Shown piece by piece: positions 15,181 to 24,221 of a stretch of 38,992 nucleotides of DNA; the first letter of the stretch is position 1, and the number at the start of each line of letters is the position of its first letter. The DNA is from Streptococcus sp. S784/96/1 (GTDB taxonomy: Bacteria; Bacillota; Bacilli; Lactobacillales; Streptococcaceae). Made by a program: the position numbers and the translations under genes. The stretch covers positions 1 through 38,992 of the forward strand of contig NZ_CACVCC010000022.1 in the NCBI RefSeq assembly GCF_902729355.1, given 5' to 3'. The notes below the pieces were generated by a model. The model was not told the origin of the DNA, made no database searches, and was given only the letters and a program-made list of their open reading frames with translations.

Positions 15181-15825
15181 ATGAAAAAATCCCTCTATCT
15201 TTTAGGAGCGTTGCTTCTGTTAACCGCTTGTAGCAGTAAAACTAATCTAGAACCGAAACATGCATCTTATGATGACCTAGTGAGTCAGTATGAAAAGGCT
15301 GCTAAGGCTGATGCTTTTAACGAGAAAGATTATCCACTTGTGGATAAACAAATTGTCGACCTAATCAACCGCTTCTCTGGTGGTGAGGCAGATGTTTCCC
15401 ATAAGACAATTGATTTAGATAAGGATGGAACAGATGAACTCCTGCTTGGTACCAAGGTTCAGGCTGGTACTGAGACCTTAACCCTCTATCTCGGTGCCTT
15501 TAGAGACCAAGATGGGAAACTGGTTGATTTGCTTAAAGACGTTAGGGTTGCGGATGCCGATCTCTTTTTCCAGTTCTATGATAATAACCGATTGGTTGTG
15601 GATAAAGCAACTGAGGGTGAAGTGGCAACCATTGTTTATGAATTGACAGATAAAGGGTACCAAGAGTTGCTGTATCAAGGTGTTGATGTGTCAGGTGACT
15701 TGACCGACGATGGGCAACTCGTCACGAAAGACCGTGAGGGTAACGCTTATGCTTCCTTCGAAGAGCAAGAAAACAAGCTCAAGGAAGTATTGGGGCATGA
15801 CCGGACGGAGCAAATTATTGAGTAA
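15181..15825 (+). CDS. Putative lipoprotein
   Basis: A 214-residue secreted lipoprotein: MKKSLYLLGALLLLTAC gives a short signal peptide with lipobox LTAC, Cys at 17. Near residue 80 is IDLDKDGTDELLLGT, which fits a DxDxDG calcium-loop pattern (EF-hand or FG-GAP-like). The rest is hydrophilic with regular beta-type patterning. No specific function recognised. Start: ATG after AAGGAGAG. It stands alone, with a perfect bidirectional terminator shared with the convergent MFS gene. Confidence 0.8.
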   Translation: MKKSLYLLGALLLLTACSSKTNLEPKHASYDDLVSQYEKAAKADAFNEKDYPLVDKQIVDLINRFSGGEADVSHKTIDLDKDGTDELLLGTKVQAGTETLTLYLGAFRDQDGKLVDLLKDVRVADADLFFQFYDNNRLVVDKATEGEVATIVYELTDKGYQELLYQGVDVSGDLTDDGQLVTKDREGNAYASFEEQENKLKEVLGHDRTEQIIE

Positions 15826-15834
15826 TGAAATAGA

Positions 15835-15872
15835 TAAAACAGTAGTGGGATGGCTGTCTCACTACTGTTTTA
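15835..15872. terminator. Bidirectional terminator between lipoprotein and MFS genes
   Basis: TAAAACAGTAGTG and CACTACTGTTTTA form a perfect 13-bp stem. A/T runs on both sides let it serve both convergent genes. Confidence 0.85.
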
Positions 15873-15886
15873 CGATATGAAAGTGG

Positions 15887-17080
15887 CTAAGAACGATGAG
15901 GTTCAGAGAGCCGTGGTGTCTTGCAGCAACAGTAAAGCAGTACTAGGCTGAATATCCCTCCGCTAATCAGAAAGGCGGTTTGGTAGGAAAAAGTGTCCAT
16001 GAGAAAACCGAGTGCTGGATAAAGCAGTAGGGATAGCCCACCAACGAGGCTGCTATAAACTGATAAAATGGTTGAGCGGACAGTATTGTCACTGTTATGG
16101 TTAATGGCAGAGCTGATATATGGGAAAGCTAGGTCTATCAAGAGATTCGCTAGGATGAAGCCCAAAACCATTAGGACGGCTTGGTGCCCAGAAAAGAGAA
16201 GGACAGCGGTAGTAAAAATGGCTGTTACAATGCCAAAAAAGAGTCGAGGTGATAGTTGGTCGAAATATCGAGCAAGGTAGGCGCCTAAGATGCCACAAAA
16301 AGTTACCCCACCGATAATACTGGCAATCACACGTTCAGAGAGTCCTTGGCTTGCCAAGGCACCTTGTCCAAAAGTGACAAGGGCATTGACATAGACTTCA
16401 ATAACTGTCATTGCAAGAATGAGCAAGCAGATGAGCTGGTGATTTTTAAGGGTGTGAAGGGTTAGGTGTATTTGAGAACTGACCGTCATAGAAGGTTTAG
16501 CCGATTTTGGTTTTGTCGAGATAGGAGACTTAAACTTCGACATTGCTATCCCTGATAGGGTGTAACAAAGCGCCTGCAAGGCAAAAACATGAGCATAAAT
16601 CTGCTGAAATAGGCTACCGCCAAAAGCAGTTGCACAGGCAAGGACAATCAATGCTATGGTTTGGAGATTGCTCATGAGACGAAGATAGGACTTATCATGT
16701 TGGCGAGAGGTCACGTCTTCAAAGAGCAGCGCTTGGTCAGCACCGCTAGCAAGCACACTGGCAAGGGCATCTAGCATAAAGAGTAATGCCAATACCAGAA
16801 GCCTATTGTTAGATGGACTATAAGCAGTCAGCCAGAGTCCGAATGAAGAGATGGCATTTAAAGATGCCCCTAAAGCAAGAATGATTTTCTTGTCAAAACG
16901 GTCAGCAATCAGTCCAGCAGGTATCTCAGCTAGCATGCGCGTGAGGTTATATAGGGATTGCAGAAAGCCAAATTCAAGGGCAGTTACACCTAAACTGAGG
17001 CTATAAAGCATGAGAACCCCTCGACCGAATCGACCATTCATAAAGATGGTATAGAGGTAAAAAATAGAAAGATTAGACAT
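15887..17080 (-). CDS. MFS transporter
   Basis: A 397-residue, roughly 12-helix major facilitator protein. The loop after TM2 carries AGLIADRFDKKIIL, a good match to the GxxxDRxxRR-type MFS signature motif A, near residue 56-69. Start: ATG 17080 with AGAGGA upstream. It is divergent from the Rgg-type regulator, 89 bp away, so the regulator probably controls it. Substrate unknown; a drug or peptide exporter is likely from this pairing. Confidence 0.85.
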   Translation of the reverse strand: MSNLSIFYLYTIFMNGRFGRGVLMLYSLSLGVTALEFGFLQSLYNLTRMLAEIPAGLIADRFDKKIILALGASLNAISSFGLWLTAYSPSNNRLLVLALLFMLDALASVLASGADQALLFEDVTSRQHDKSYLRLMSNLQTIALIVLACATAFGGSLFQQIYAHVFALQALCYTLSGIAMSKFKSPISTKPKSAKPSMTVSSQIHLTLHTLKNHQLICLLILAMTVIEVYVNALVTFGQGALASQGLSERVIASIIGGVTFCGILGAYLARYFDQLSPRLFFGIVTAIFTTAVLLFSGHQAVLMVLGFILANLLIDLAFPYISSAINHNSDNTVRSTILSVYSSLVGGLSLLLYPALGFLMDTFSYQTAFLISGGIFSLVLLYCCCKTPRLSEPHRS

Positions 17081-17169
17081 GAATTTCCTCTTTTGATAGA
17101 TTTCTAGTTGGTTTCATGCTATCATGTTTTTAAGCAAGCGTTACATTTTTTGTATAAGAGGGAAAAATA

Positions 17170-18015
17170 ATGTTTGGAAAAATCGTCCGTCAGTTAAGAC
17201 GGGATAAAGGAGTAACCTTGGAAGCGTTATCAGATGGCATATTGTCGACTTCACAATTGTCACGATTTGAGCGTGATGAATCTGAGGTAACGATTAGTAT
17301 CTTTCATCAGCTCTTGCAGCGCTTAGGATTAGACTATGACGAATTGATGGCTTTCTCATCGGAGACCTCGCTGACAAAGCGTCAGCAATTTTTCCGAAAA
17401 ATGGACCAGCTCTATCATCACCATAAGTTAGAGGCGCTAATTGCTTTACGAGAGGAGATTGAGGAAGCAAAGGAAGTTGATGCTTATTTTTTAACTATGT
17501 ATCGTTGTGTCTTGGCGTCTTTGGAGCCATCGCTTGGCCCTTCTAAGGATACGATTGAAGCTTTGTCAGACTATCTTTTTGGTTTGGATTACTGGGGACA
17601 ATACGAAATCACGCTTCTGGGAAACTGTGTTGATCAACTTGGTTATGATACGGTTTTTCTTTTGACTAAGGAATTGCTGGCTAAAAAAGCGACTTACCAA
17701 TCTTTAGATAGAAATCGCCGTTTGGCTATTCAGCTATCCTTAAACGTCATGAGACGGTCAACAGACATGGGACGATTTGACGAAGCGATGTATTTGTCGG
17801 GGAAAATAGCACAGCTACTATGCTATGAGGATGAGTTTTATGAGAAAATAATTTATCGTTATGAAGAAAGTTACTTATTGTATCAACTGAAAAAAGGAGA
17901 TAAGCAAGGTATGACAGAAGCCTTAGCGGTGTTACAGATTTTATCGCTAAAAAGTTTATATCCAGTCTATTTAGCGCACTTTAATGAAATCATAACGAAA
18001 AAACAACCCCTGTGA
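17170..18015 (+). CDS. Rgg/GadR/MutR-family transcriptional regulator
   Basis: A 281-residue regulator with an N-terminal Xre-type helix-turn-helix (FGKIVRQLRRDKGVTLEALS, then STSQLSRFERDESEVTI) and an all-helical C-terminal TPR-like domain that in this family binds short peptides. Rgg proteins are streptococcal regulators, some sensing SHP pheromones. No SHP-like small gene was found divergently or directly downstream, so a stand-alone MFS-controlling role is more likely. Start: ATG with GAGGG eight bases upstream. Confidence 0.87.
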   Translation: MFGKIVRQLRRDKGVTLEALSDGILSTSQLSRFERDESEVTISIFHQLLQRLGLDYDELMAFSSETSLTKRQQFFRKMDQLYHHHKLEALIALREEIEEAKEVDAYFLTMYRCVLASLEPSLGPSKDTIEALSDYLFGLDYWGQYEITLLGNCVDQLGYDTVFLLTKELLAKKATYQSLDRNRRLAIQLSLNVMRRSTDMGRFDEAMYLSGKIAQLLCYEDEFYEKIIYRYEESYLLYQLKKGDKQGMTEALAVLQILSLKSLYPVYLAHFNEIITKKQPL

Positions 18016-18059
18016 ATACCTCTGAGGTAGCGGTGAATCGTGGCGGTTTGTTGGTGGTA

Positions 18060-18593
18060 TTAAATCAAATCTCCCAATACCTGTCCAATGCCGTAAGCTA
18101 CACCAGCAGCTAGCAAACCCACAATGAGCGTTCGAATGATTTCGACTTTTAGGGATTGTCTAGTAATGAGTGCCTTGACCCAGCCTAAAGCTGCTAAAGC
18201 TAGTGAAACAATGATACCTGCTAAGATTAAGGTCCAATGGCTTGGCATTCGGGTAAGCCGTTCAAGAATTAAGTAGGCAAAGAGAGGTACCAGTCCAAAA
18301 ATGTTAAATGCTAAAAAGGTGGCTAGGGCATTTTTGAGTGCATGGCTCGGTTCATCATGATCTTCAGTTGTAGAACTGAGGTAGTCGCCAGCTGCCATGG
18401 AAAAGCCATCGGCCAGAAGATTTGAAAAACCAAGGACAACAATGGTAGTTGTTCCTAAATGTCCACCTGTAGCACCAGCGACAACTGCAAAAGTGGTAAT
18501 GATACCGTCTAAGCCGCCGTAAATGATGGACTTGGCATGGTCTTGAAGAATGATTGAAGGCTGTTTGAAAGTTATGGTCTGTAAATTTGTCAT
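18060..18593 (-). CDS. VIT1/CCC1-family transporter
   Basis: A 177-residue membrane protein of the VIT1/CCC1 family, which moves Fe2+ or Mn2+ across membranes. SIIYGGLDGIITTFAVVAGA near residues 22-41 and FSNLLADGFSMAAGDYLSS near 58-76 are family hallmarks of TM1 and TM2. Three further hydrophobic segments follow. It lacks the long cytoplasmic metal-binding insert of plant and fungal VIT1. I chose ATG 18593, preceded by AAAGGAG, rather than a longer frame to 18797, which would overlap the divergent TetR gene and add an atypical N-terminus. It is probably regulated by that TetR-type neighbour. Confidence 0.82.
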   Translation of the reverse strand: MTNLQTITFKQPSIILQDHAKSIIYGGLDGIITTFAVVAGATGGHLGTTTIVVLGFSNLLADGFSMAAGDYLSSTTEDHDEPSHALKNALATFLAFNIFGLVPLFAYLILERLTRMPSHWTLILAGIIVSLALAALGWVKALITRQSLKVEIIRTLIVGLLAAGVAYGIGQVLGDLI

Positions 18594-18691
18594 TAGTCTA
18601 GGTACTCCTTTGTCAAAATGTATCATCTTTTTTACAATATTAGTATGACATATGGCTGGGTATAAGGCTAGAAACAAAAGAAAGGAATTGT

Positions 18692-18710
18692 CTGAAACCG
18701 AACAGTTTAG
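18692..18710. promoter_or_regulatory. Possible operator between the VIT and TetR genes
   Basis: CTGAAAC and GTTTAG form an imperfect inverted repeat about 16 bp before the TetR-type start. Position suits autoregulation, but the palindrome is short. Confidence 0.3.
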
Positions 18711-18726
18711 GCAAATTGTATGAAAA

Positions 18727-19284
18727 ATGGATCTTCGCACACAGAAAACACAGGAAGCAATTTTTGACGCATTTTTTGACTTGTTAAATGAGTACAATTT
18801 TCACCAGATTAGTGTGGCTAAACTTATTGACAAAGCGCGAATTGGGCGCAGCACCTTTTACAGTCATTTTACAAGTAAGGATGACCTGCTAGTAGCAGTG
18901 ACAGAGCAGCTGTTTCGGCATGTTTTTGAGTCCTCTTCTTATAGTGAACACATGAGGAATATTCAAAATGGGAGGGATGATTCGCTTCTTGATCTTTTGA
19001 CACATCTCTTTCAGCATTTTAAAGAAAACGAAGCTAAGATTACAACACTTTTTAAGCTAGAAGATGCCTATTTTTCTCGGAGCCTCACCACTCAACTTTA
19101 CAAATATCTAGTACCAATTGTTCAACCTCTTTATTTTGAAAATGGTGTAGCAATTTTACCAGAAGGTCTTATTCATCAGCAAATTGCAGGAACCTTTACG
19201 ACCTGCTTAAATTGGTGGCTGACGCAGAAGACCGATATTACAGCCCGTGCAATGAGCTTTTACTATTTACAATTATTGGATTGA
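18727..19284 (+). CDS. TetR-family transcriptional regulator
   Basis: A 185-residue protein. The TetR HTH lies in residues 1-55: QEAIFDAFFDLLNEYNFHQI, then VAKLIDKARIGRSTFYSHF and TSKDDLL. The C-terminal domain resembles the DhaS/TetR_C_33 type common in Firmicutes. It is divergent from the VIT-family gene, the likely target. ATG 18727 is chosen because the HTH begins at once; the upstream ribosome binding site is poor. The stop TGA overlaps the first bases of dispersed repeat copy 2 at 19283. Confidence 0.85.
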   Translation: MDLRTQKTQEAIFDAFFDLLNEYNFHQISVAKLIDKARIGRSTFYSHFTSKDDLLVAVTEQLFRHVFESSSYSEHMRNIQNGRDDSLLDLLTHLFQHFKENEAKITTLFKLEDAYFSRSLTTQLYKYLVPIVQPLYFENGVAILPEGLIHQQIAGTFTTCLNWWLTQKTDITARAMSFYYLQLLD

Positions 19285-19409
19285 GGCTAGGCAAAATCGT
19301 AAATGGATTAGATTAATGTCGTCAAAAGAATGTTGGCTCTAAGCCGTTTTATATTGTCCAATTTTCAATAGGAAAGTTAAAATTTCAGTTTTTGTCCAGC
19401 CACTTTTTT
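19283..19409 (+). repeat. Nested palindromic repeat, family A, copy 2
   Basis: It begins GAGGCTAGGCAAAA within the TetR stop codon and ends TTTTGTCCAGCCACTTTTTT. The inner stem is built from GATTAGATTAATGTCGTC and GGCTCTAAGCC. It aligns along its length with the reverse complement of 26531-26663 and less closely with 4587-4716. The T run at the end makes it a plausible terminator for the TetR gene. Confidence 0.75.
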
Positions 19410-19768
19410 GATACAATCGGCTAAATATTTCCCAAAACAACGAATTCCACAAAAAACATCAACAAGGTCTGTTTCTCATTTACTCTAACATAATAAGGGT
19501 AAAGTTGATAAAAATAATAATGATCAATATACTAAAATATAAAACGATTGAAATATTAGACTTGTTCAGATACCATAACATTTGGAACAATAGCATTCCA
19601 CAGATTTACTTATATCCACTATTTTCAAATCTAGTTATCAAATTTGAACAAATTTATTATAAATGTATAAAAGCGAATTTGAAGATGAAAATTTTCAGAA
19701 AATAAGATTTTGGAACATCTAAAATCGAACATTTATACGAAAAGTTTTTAGTAAAATAAAGAAAATAT
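19410..19768. other. Intergenic region before the 5'-nucleotidase gene
   Basis: AT-rich, with no credible gene. It holds family B repeat copy 1 (19554-19660). A 66-codon frame at 19505 overlaps that repeat and has no ribosome binding site, so it is not called. Confidence 0.6.
19554..19660 (-). repeat. MITE-like repeat, family B, copy 1 (reverse)
   Basis: About 107 bp starting TATTAGACTTGTTCAGATAC. Its reverse complement aligns with 31046-31158 and 32316-32422, including a core TGGAATGCTATTGTTCCAAA and TGTTATGGTATCTGAAC. The ends carry inverted TAATAGACTTGTT-like sequences. It has no coding capacity, like a non-autonomous transposable element. Confidence 0.7.
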
Positions 19769-19770
19769 AT

Positions 19771-19799
19771 TGAAATTCATTGTTAAAAACGTTATGATA
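19771..19799 (+). promoter_or_regulatory. Promoter of the 5'-nucleotidase gene
   Basis: TTGAAA (19771-19776) and TATGAT (19794-19799) are 17 bp apart, 45 bp before the start codon. Confidence 0.6.
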
Positions 19800-19844
19800 A
19801 GAGTGTCGGAAACAAACAGAATTTTTAAAGGAGACTATATCTAC

Positions 19845-21842
19845 ATGGTAAAAAAAAGAAGAATCGCTTTAAAAAGTAGTATTTTAGCAGTTGTAGCAGG
19901 GCTTAGTGTTGCTGCGTCACAAACTGCTTTAGCTGAAGATGTTGCTGTTCAGATCATGGGAGTTAATGATTTCCACGGTGCCCTTGATGCCACAGGAACA
20001 GCTCGTCTTGAAAGTGAGACTGTTCGCAATGCAGGTACTGCTGCGCAGCTGGCTGCTTATATGGATGACTCACAAGCTGAATTTGAAGCTGAAGCAACAG
20101 ATGTCGATGCTAAAGAAACAATTCGTGTACAAGCAGGAGATATGGTGGGAGCAAGTCCATCAAACTCTGGGCTTCTTCAAGATGAGCCAACCGTTAAAGT
20201 CTTTAACGAAATGAATTTTGAATATGGAACACTCGGAAATCACGAGTTTGATGAAGGGTTAGCAGAATATCATCGTATTATGGCCGGTGAGGCACCAAAA
20301 CCAGGGCAGTTTAATGAAATTGTAGATAATTATGCACGCGAAGCTAGTAAGCAAGAAATTGTTATTGCTAATGTTATAGACAAAGAAACAGGAGACATTC
20401 CGTATAATTGGAAACCATATGCGATTAAGGAAATTCCAGTTAATGACAAAGTTGCTCAAATTGGTTTTATTGGTGTTGTGACGACTGAAATTCCAAACCT
20501 TGTCTTGAAGAAAAATTATGAACAATACACATTTATTAATGAAGCAGAAGCTATTGCTAAATACTCTCGTGAGTTGAATGAAAAAGGTGTGCATGCGATT
20601 GTTGTTTTAGCCCATGTTCCTTCAACAAGTAAAGATGGTGTAGCCCAAGGTGATTCTGCCGATATGATGGCGAAAGTCAATGAACTTTATCCTGAAAATT
20701 CAGTTGATATTGTCTTTGCTGGGCATAACCATGTCTACACAAATGGGACTCTCGGTAAAACATTGATTGTTCAAGCAACCTCACAAGGAAAAGCTTATTC
20801 TGACGTTCGTGCTGTCTATGATACTGATATTTCAGACTTTAAAGCAACGCCAACAGCTAAGATTATTGCTGTGGCACCAGATAAAAAAGAGCCAAGTGCA
20901 ACCATTACAGCTATTGTTGATGAAGCAAATGAAATTGTTAAGCAGGTGACTGAACAGAAAATTGGTACGGCAGCAGAGGCAACTGATATTTCTCGCGAAG
21001 TTAATGACTTTAAAGAAAGTCCAGTTGGGAACCTTGTGACAACAGCTCAACTAACGATTGCTAGAAAATCAATTCCTGATGTTGATTTTGCAATGACTAA
21101 TAATGGCGGTATTCGTGCTGATTTGAAAGTACAACCTGATGGTACCGTAACTTGGGGAGCAGCACAAGCTGTTCAACCATTTGGTAACATTCTTCAAGTG
21201 ATTGAATTGACAGGGGAACAAATTTACACTGCTTTGAATCAACAATATGATGAAGAAGAAAAATACTTCCTTCAAATGTCTGGTTTGAAATATATCTATA
21301 CAAAAGCAGATGACACAACACCAGGCCAAACTTACAAAGTTGCTAAAGTTTTCAAAGCAGATGGCACAGCAATTGATCCAAAAGCAACTTATAAAGTCCT
21401 TATCAATGACTTCCTTTATGGAGGCGGTGACGGTTTCTCTGTGTTCAAAGGAGCTAAATTGGTCGGTGCGATTGATCCGGATACAGAAGTGTTCGTTGAG
21501 TATTTGAGTGATTTGGAAAAAGCAGGGCAAAAAATTCAAGCTAGTATTAAAGACACAAAAGTTTTTGTTGAAAACTATGTAGAAGAAAAAGAAACTGAAC
21601 AACAACCAAACAGCAATGGTCAAATTTCAGAACAACAACCAGAAGTAACATCAGAATCTGGAAATAAAGCATTGGGGACTAACTCGGATAGCAAACCAGG
21701 AGTAAAACAAGGAAAATCATCAGAAGCTAAAGAGCTTCCTAAAACTGGTGATGAATCACTTCATACTCTTCTCTTTAGCATGAGCGGACTAGCTGCACTT
21801 AGCTTAGCAGGTTATCTCAAACGTAAGGAAGAACGTGAATAG
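19845..21842 (+). CDS. Cell-wall-anchored 5'-nucleotidase (S5nA-like)
   Basis: A 665-residue surface enzyme that dephosphorylates extracellular nucleotides; homologues make adenosine from AMP/ADP/ATP and help streptococci blunt host immunity. Signal peptide: MVKKRRIALKSSILAVVAGL to about TALA. Calcineurin-like phosphoesterase domain: GVNDFHGAL, QAGDMVGASPSNSG, GTLGNHEFDEG, VVLAHVP and VFAGHNHVYTNG. The 5_nucleotid_C domain has NNGGIRADL, QPFGNILQVIEL and LYGGGDGFSVF. C-terminus: a Gln/Ser/Lys-rich linker, sorting signal LPKTGDES, a hydrophobic span and the basic tail KRKEERE. ATG 19845 has AAAGGAG nine bases upstream; the in-frame upstream extension is not used. Confidence 0.93.
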   Translation: MVKKRRIALKSSILAVVAGLSVAASQTALAEDVAVQIMGVNDFHGALDATGTARLESETVRNAGTAAQLAAYMDDSQAEFEAEATDVDAKETIRVQAGDMVGASPSNSGLLQDEPTVKVFNEMNFEYGTLGNHEFDEGLAEYHRIMAGEAPKPGQFNEIVDNYAREASKQEIVIANVIDKETGDIPYNWKPYAIKEIPVNDKVAQIGFIGVVTTEIPNLVLKKNYEQYTFINEAEAIAKYSRELNEKGVHAIVVLAHVPSTSKDGVAQGDSADMMAKVNELYPENSVDIVFAGHNHVYTNGTLGKTLIVQATSQGKAYSDVRAVYDTDISDFKATPTAKIIAVAPDKKEPSATITAIVDEANEIVKQVTEQKIGTAAEATDISREVNDFKESPVGNLVTTAQLTIARKSIPDVDFAMTNNGGIRADLKVQPDGTVTWGAAQAVQPFGNILQVIELTGEQIYTALNQQYDEEEKYFLQMSGLKYIYTKADDTTPGQTYKVAKVFKADGTAIDPKATYKVLINDFLYGGGDGFSVFKGAKLVGAIDPDTEVFVEYLSDLEKAGQKIQASIKDTKVFVENYVEEKETEQQPNSNGQISEQQPEVTSESGNKALGTNSDSKPGVKQGKSSEAKELPKTGDESLHTLLFSMSGLAALSLAGYLKRKEERE

Positions 21843-21862
21843 TTGATAAATAAACATTAGAA

Positions 21863-21892
21863 AAAATGCGGTATCGTCTGATATCGCATTTT
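21863..21892 (+). terminator. Terminator of the 5'-nucleotidase gene
   Basis: AAAATGCGGTATC and GATATCGCATTTT form a 13-bp stem (one mismatch) with a 4-base loop and flanking A/T runs. Confidence 0.85.
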
Positions 21893-21894
21893 CA

Positions 21895-22040
21895 CATACG
21901 ACAGGCATGTTGTACATATGAGATGAAAGTCCTCCGTGGGCACCTGCTACCGGTGACCCAAATAGCGACTTCCAAGCCTGATTATCGTGAGGTAGCGGAT
22001 AAAAACGGTCTGGGATAGACCGTTTTAAGTCTGACATTAG
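21895..22040 (+). other. Group II intron-like RNA fragment (domain I-type sequence), degraded
   Basis: No coding potential, but strongly patterned: GATGAAAGTCCTCCGTGGGC, AATAGCGACTTCCAAGCC, TTATCGTGAGGTAGCGGA, and a perfect 10-bp hairpin AAAACGGTCT/AGACCGTTTT (22002-22026) followed by AAGTCTGACATTAGAC. This series resembles the 5' RNA of some bacterial group II introns. It shares AATAGCGACTT with 26500-26520 beside the intron remnant. No RT gene is attached here. The family call is by resemblance only. Confidence 0.4.
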
Positions 22041-22045
22041 ACATT

Positions 22046-22153
22046 ATGACTGTCAGAGGAAGGGATAACTCAATCGTAGCCTTCTTGGTTTACTATCCAT
22101 TTATTCGTGCTTATGATAAGAAATTATTACAAGAAGAGTCAGCGCAATATTAG
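22046..22153 (+). pseudogene. C-terminal remnant of a PTS EIIC (cellobiose/lactose type)
   Basis: The 35-codon frame reads VAFLVYYPFIRAYDKKLLQE before its stop. This resembles the cytoplasmic tail end of LacE/CelB-type EIIC permeases. The rest of the permease is missing, replaced on the left by the intron-like segment, so this looks like a deletion scar. Confidence 0.5.
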
Positions 22154-22202
22154 TATTGTCAAGAGCTTAAATGACGACATGCTAAAGTAGCGATAGAACG
22201 AA

Positions 22203-22248
22203 AAAAAGTCTAGAATCAACGGTGTTAGTACCATATTCTAGACTTTTT
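22203..22248. terminator. Bidirectional terminator between the EIIC remnant and the BaiN-type gene
   Basis: AAAAAGTCTAGAAT and ATTCTAGACTTTTT are perfect 14-bp inverted arms with an 18-base loop. T runs are present on both strands. Confidence 0.8.
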
Positions 22249-22258
22249 AAGTCTTGAG

Positions 22259-23440
<1,182 letters not shown>

Positions 23441-23572
23441 CTACCATAAATTGACATTAAAGGCTTGATGTGATAACATTTATAAGATAAGAAGTTTTTA
23501 TTGAATGGTCGAGAATCGGATGATAAATTTCGCATTAAAGAAAACGGAGTATGTGTGTTGAAGGAAGTAAAG

Positions 23573-24076
23573 ATGCAGATTGAGAAAACAGTCAGTGAAT
23601 TAGCTGAGATTTTAGGAGTAAGTCGTCAGGCGGTTAATAACCGTGTTAAAACGTTGCCAGCAGAGGATCTTGAAAAAAATGATAAAGGTGTTACGGTTGT
23701 AAAGCGTAGCGGCTTAATCAAGCTTGAAAAAATTTACAAAAAAACGATTTTTGAAGATGAACCAGTGAGTGAGGAAGCAAAACATCGTGAGCTTTTAGAG
23801 ATTTTAGTAGATGAAAAGAATTCTGAAATCACGCGTCTTTTTGAACAATTAAAAGCAAAAGATGAACAGTTAGCAGCTAAGGATGAGCAACTCCGTGTTA
23901 AGGATGTTCAGATTGCAGAAAAAGATAAGCAATTAGATCAACAACAGCAGTTAACATTAACAGCTATGCAAGATAAGGAACAGCTGAAGTTGGAGTTAGA
24001 TCAAGCCTTGGAAGCAAAAACAGAAGCTGAAGAAGTGAAAAAAGGCTTCTTCGGACGTCTATTTGGTAAAAAATAA
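23573..24076 (+). CDS. rocS: Chromosome segregation regulator RocS (DUF536)
   Basis: A 167-residue protein with the RocS layout: an N-terminal HTH (VSELAEILGVSRQAVNNRVK, residues 5-24), a long coiled coil of KDEQLAAKDEQL-type heptads (about 85-155), and a C-terminal amphipathic membrane-binding end, KKGFFGRLFGKK. In pneumococcus RocS links chromosome segregation to capsule-linked cell division. I chose ATG 23573 with GAAGGAAG upstream; a longer frame from 23501 adds 24 residues with no family support. A short terminator follows. Confidence 0.82.
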   Translation: MQIEKTVSELAEILGVSRQAVNNRVKTLPAEDLEKNDKGVTVVKRSGLIKLEKIYKKTIFEDEPVSEEAKHRELLEILVDEKNSEITRLFEQLKAKDEQLAAKDEQLRVKDVQIAEKDKQLDQQQQLTLTAMQDKEQLKLELDQALEAKTEAEEVKKGFFGRLFGKK

Positions 24077-24084
24077 GAACTAAT

Positions 24085-24102
24085 AGCCCGTAAGGGCTTT
24101 TT
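24085..24102 (+). terminator. Terminator of rocS
   Basis: AGCCC/GGGCT stem with a 4-base loop followed by TTTTT. Confidence 0.7.
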
Positions 24103-24131
24103 AGCTATCAGATAATTTTGGGAAAGGAATA

Positions 24132-24208
24132 CTCAGTTTGAACTGAGAAGGGGAAGGTATCCAGACAAGATGAGAAAACACTTATACAGTTGTTTTCATA
24201 TTCTCCCC
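24132..24208 (+). other. Structured leader upstream of the DEDDh exonuclease gene
   Basis: Three nested helices: CTCAGT/ACTGAG (24132-24147, 4-base loop), GAAAACA/TGTTTTC (24174-24197, 10-base loop) and an enclosing GGGGA/TCCCC (24150-24154 with 24204-24208). The gene starts 13 bases later without a Shine-Dalgarno, so the structure may govern initiation. No known leader family recognised. Confidence 0.4.
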
Positions 24209-24221
24209 TACACAACTTAGC

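Noticed and set aside
17080..17170. SHP pheromone gene beside the Rgg-type regulator
   Set aside because: No 20-25 codon frame with a charged N-terminus and hydrophobic tail and ribosome binding site was found on either strand here or just downstream of 18015.
18594..18797. Longer N-terminus for the VIT-family protein
   Set aside because: It would overlap the divergent TetR gene and promoter; ATG 18593 has a good AAAGGAG and a typical family start.
19505..19705. 66-codon gene in the gap before the 5'-nucleotidase
   Set aside because: It overlaps a family B repeat and lacks a ribosome binding site or recognisable domain.
21069..21623. Minus-strand 184-codon frame within the 5'-nucleotidase gene
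   Set aside because: Cys/Phe-rich antisense shadow of a certain gene; no plausible promoter or protein family.
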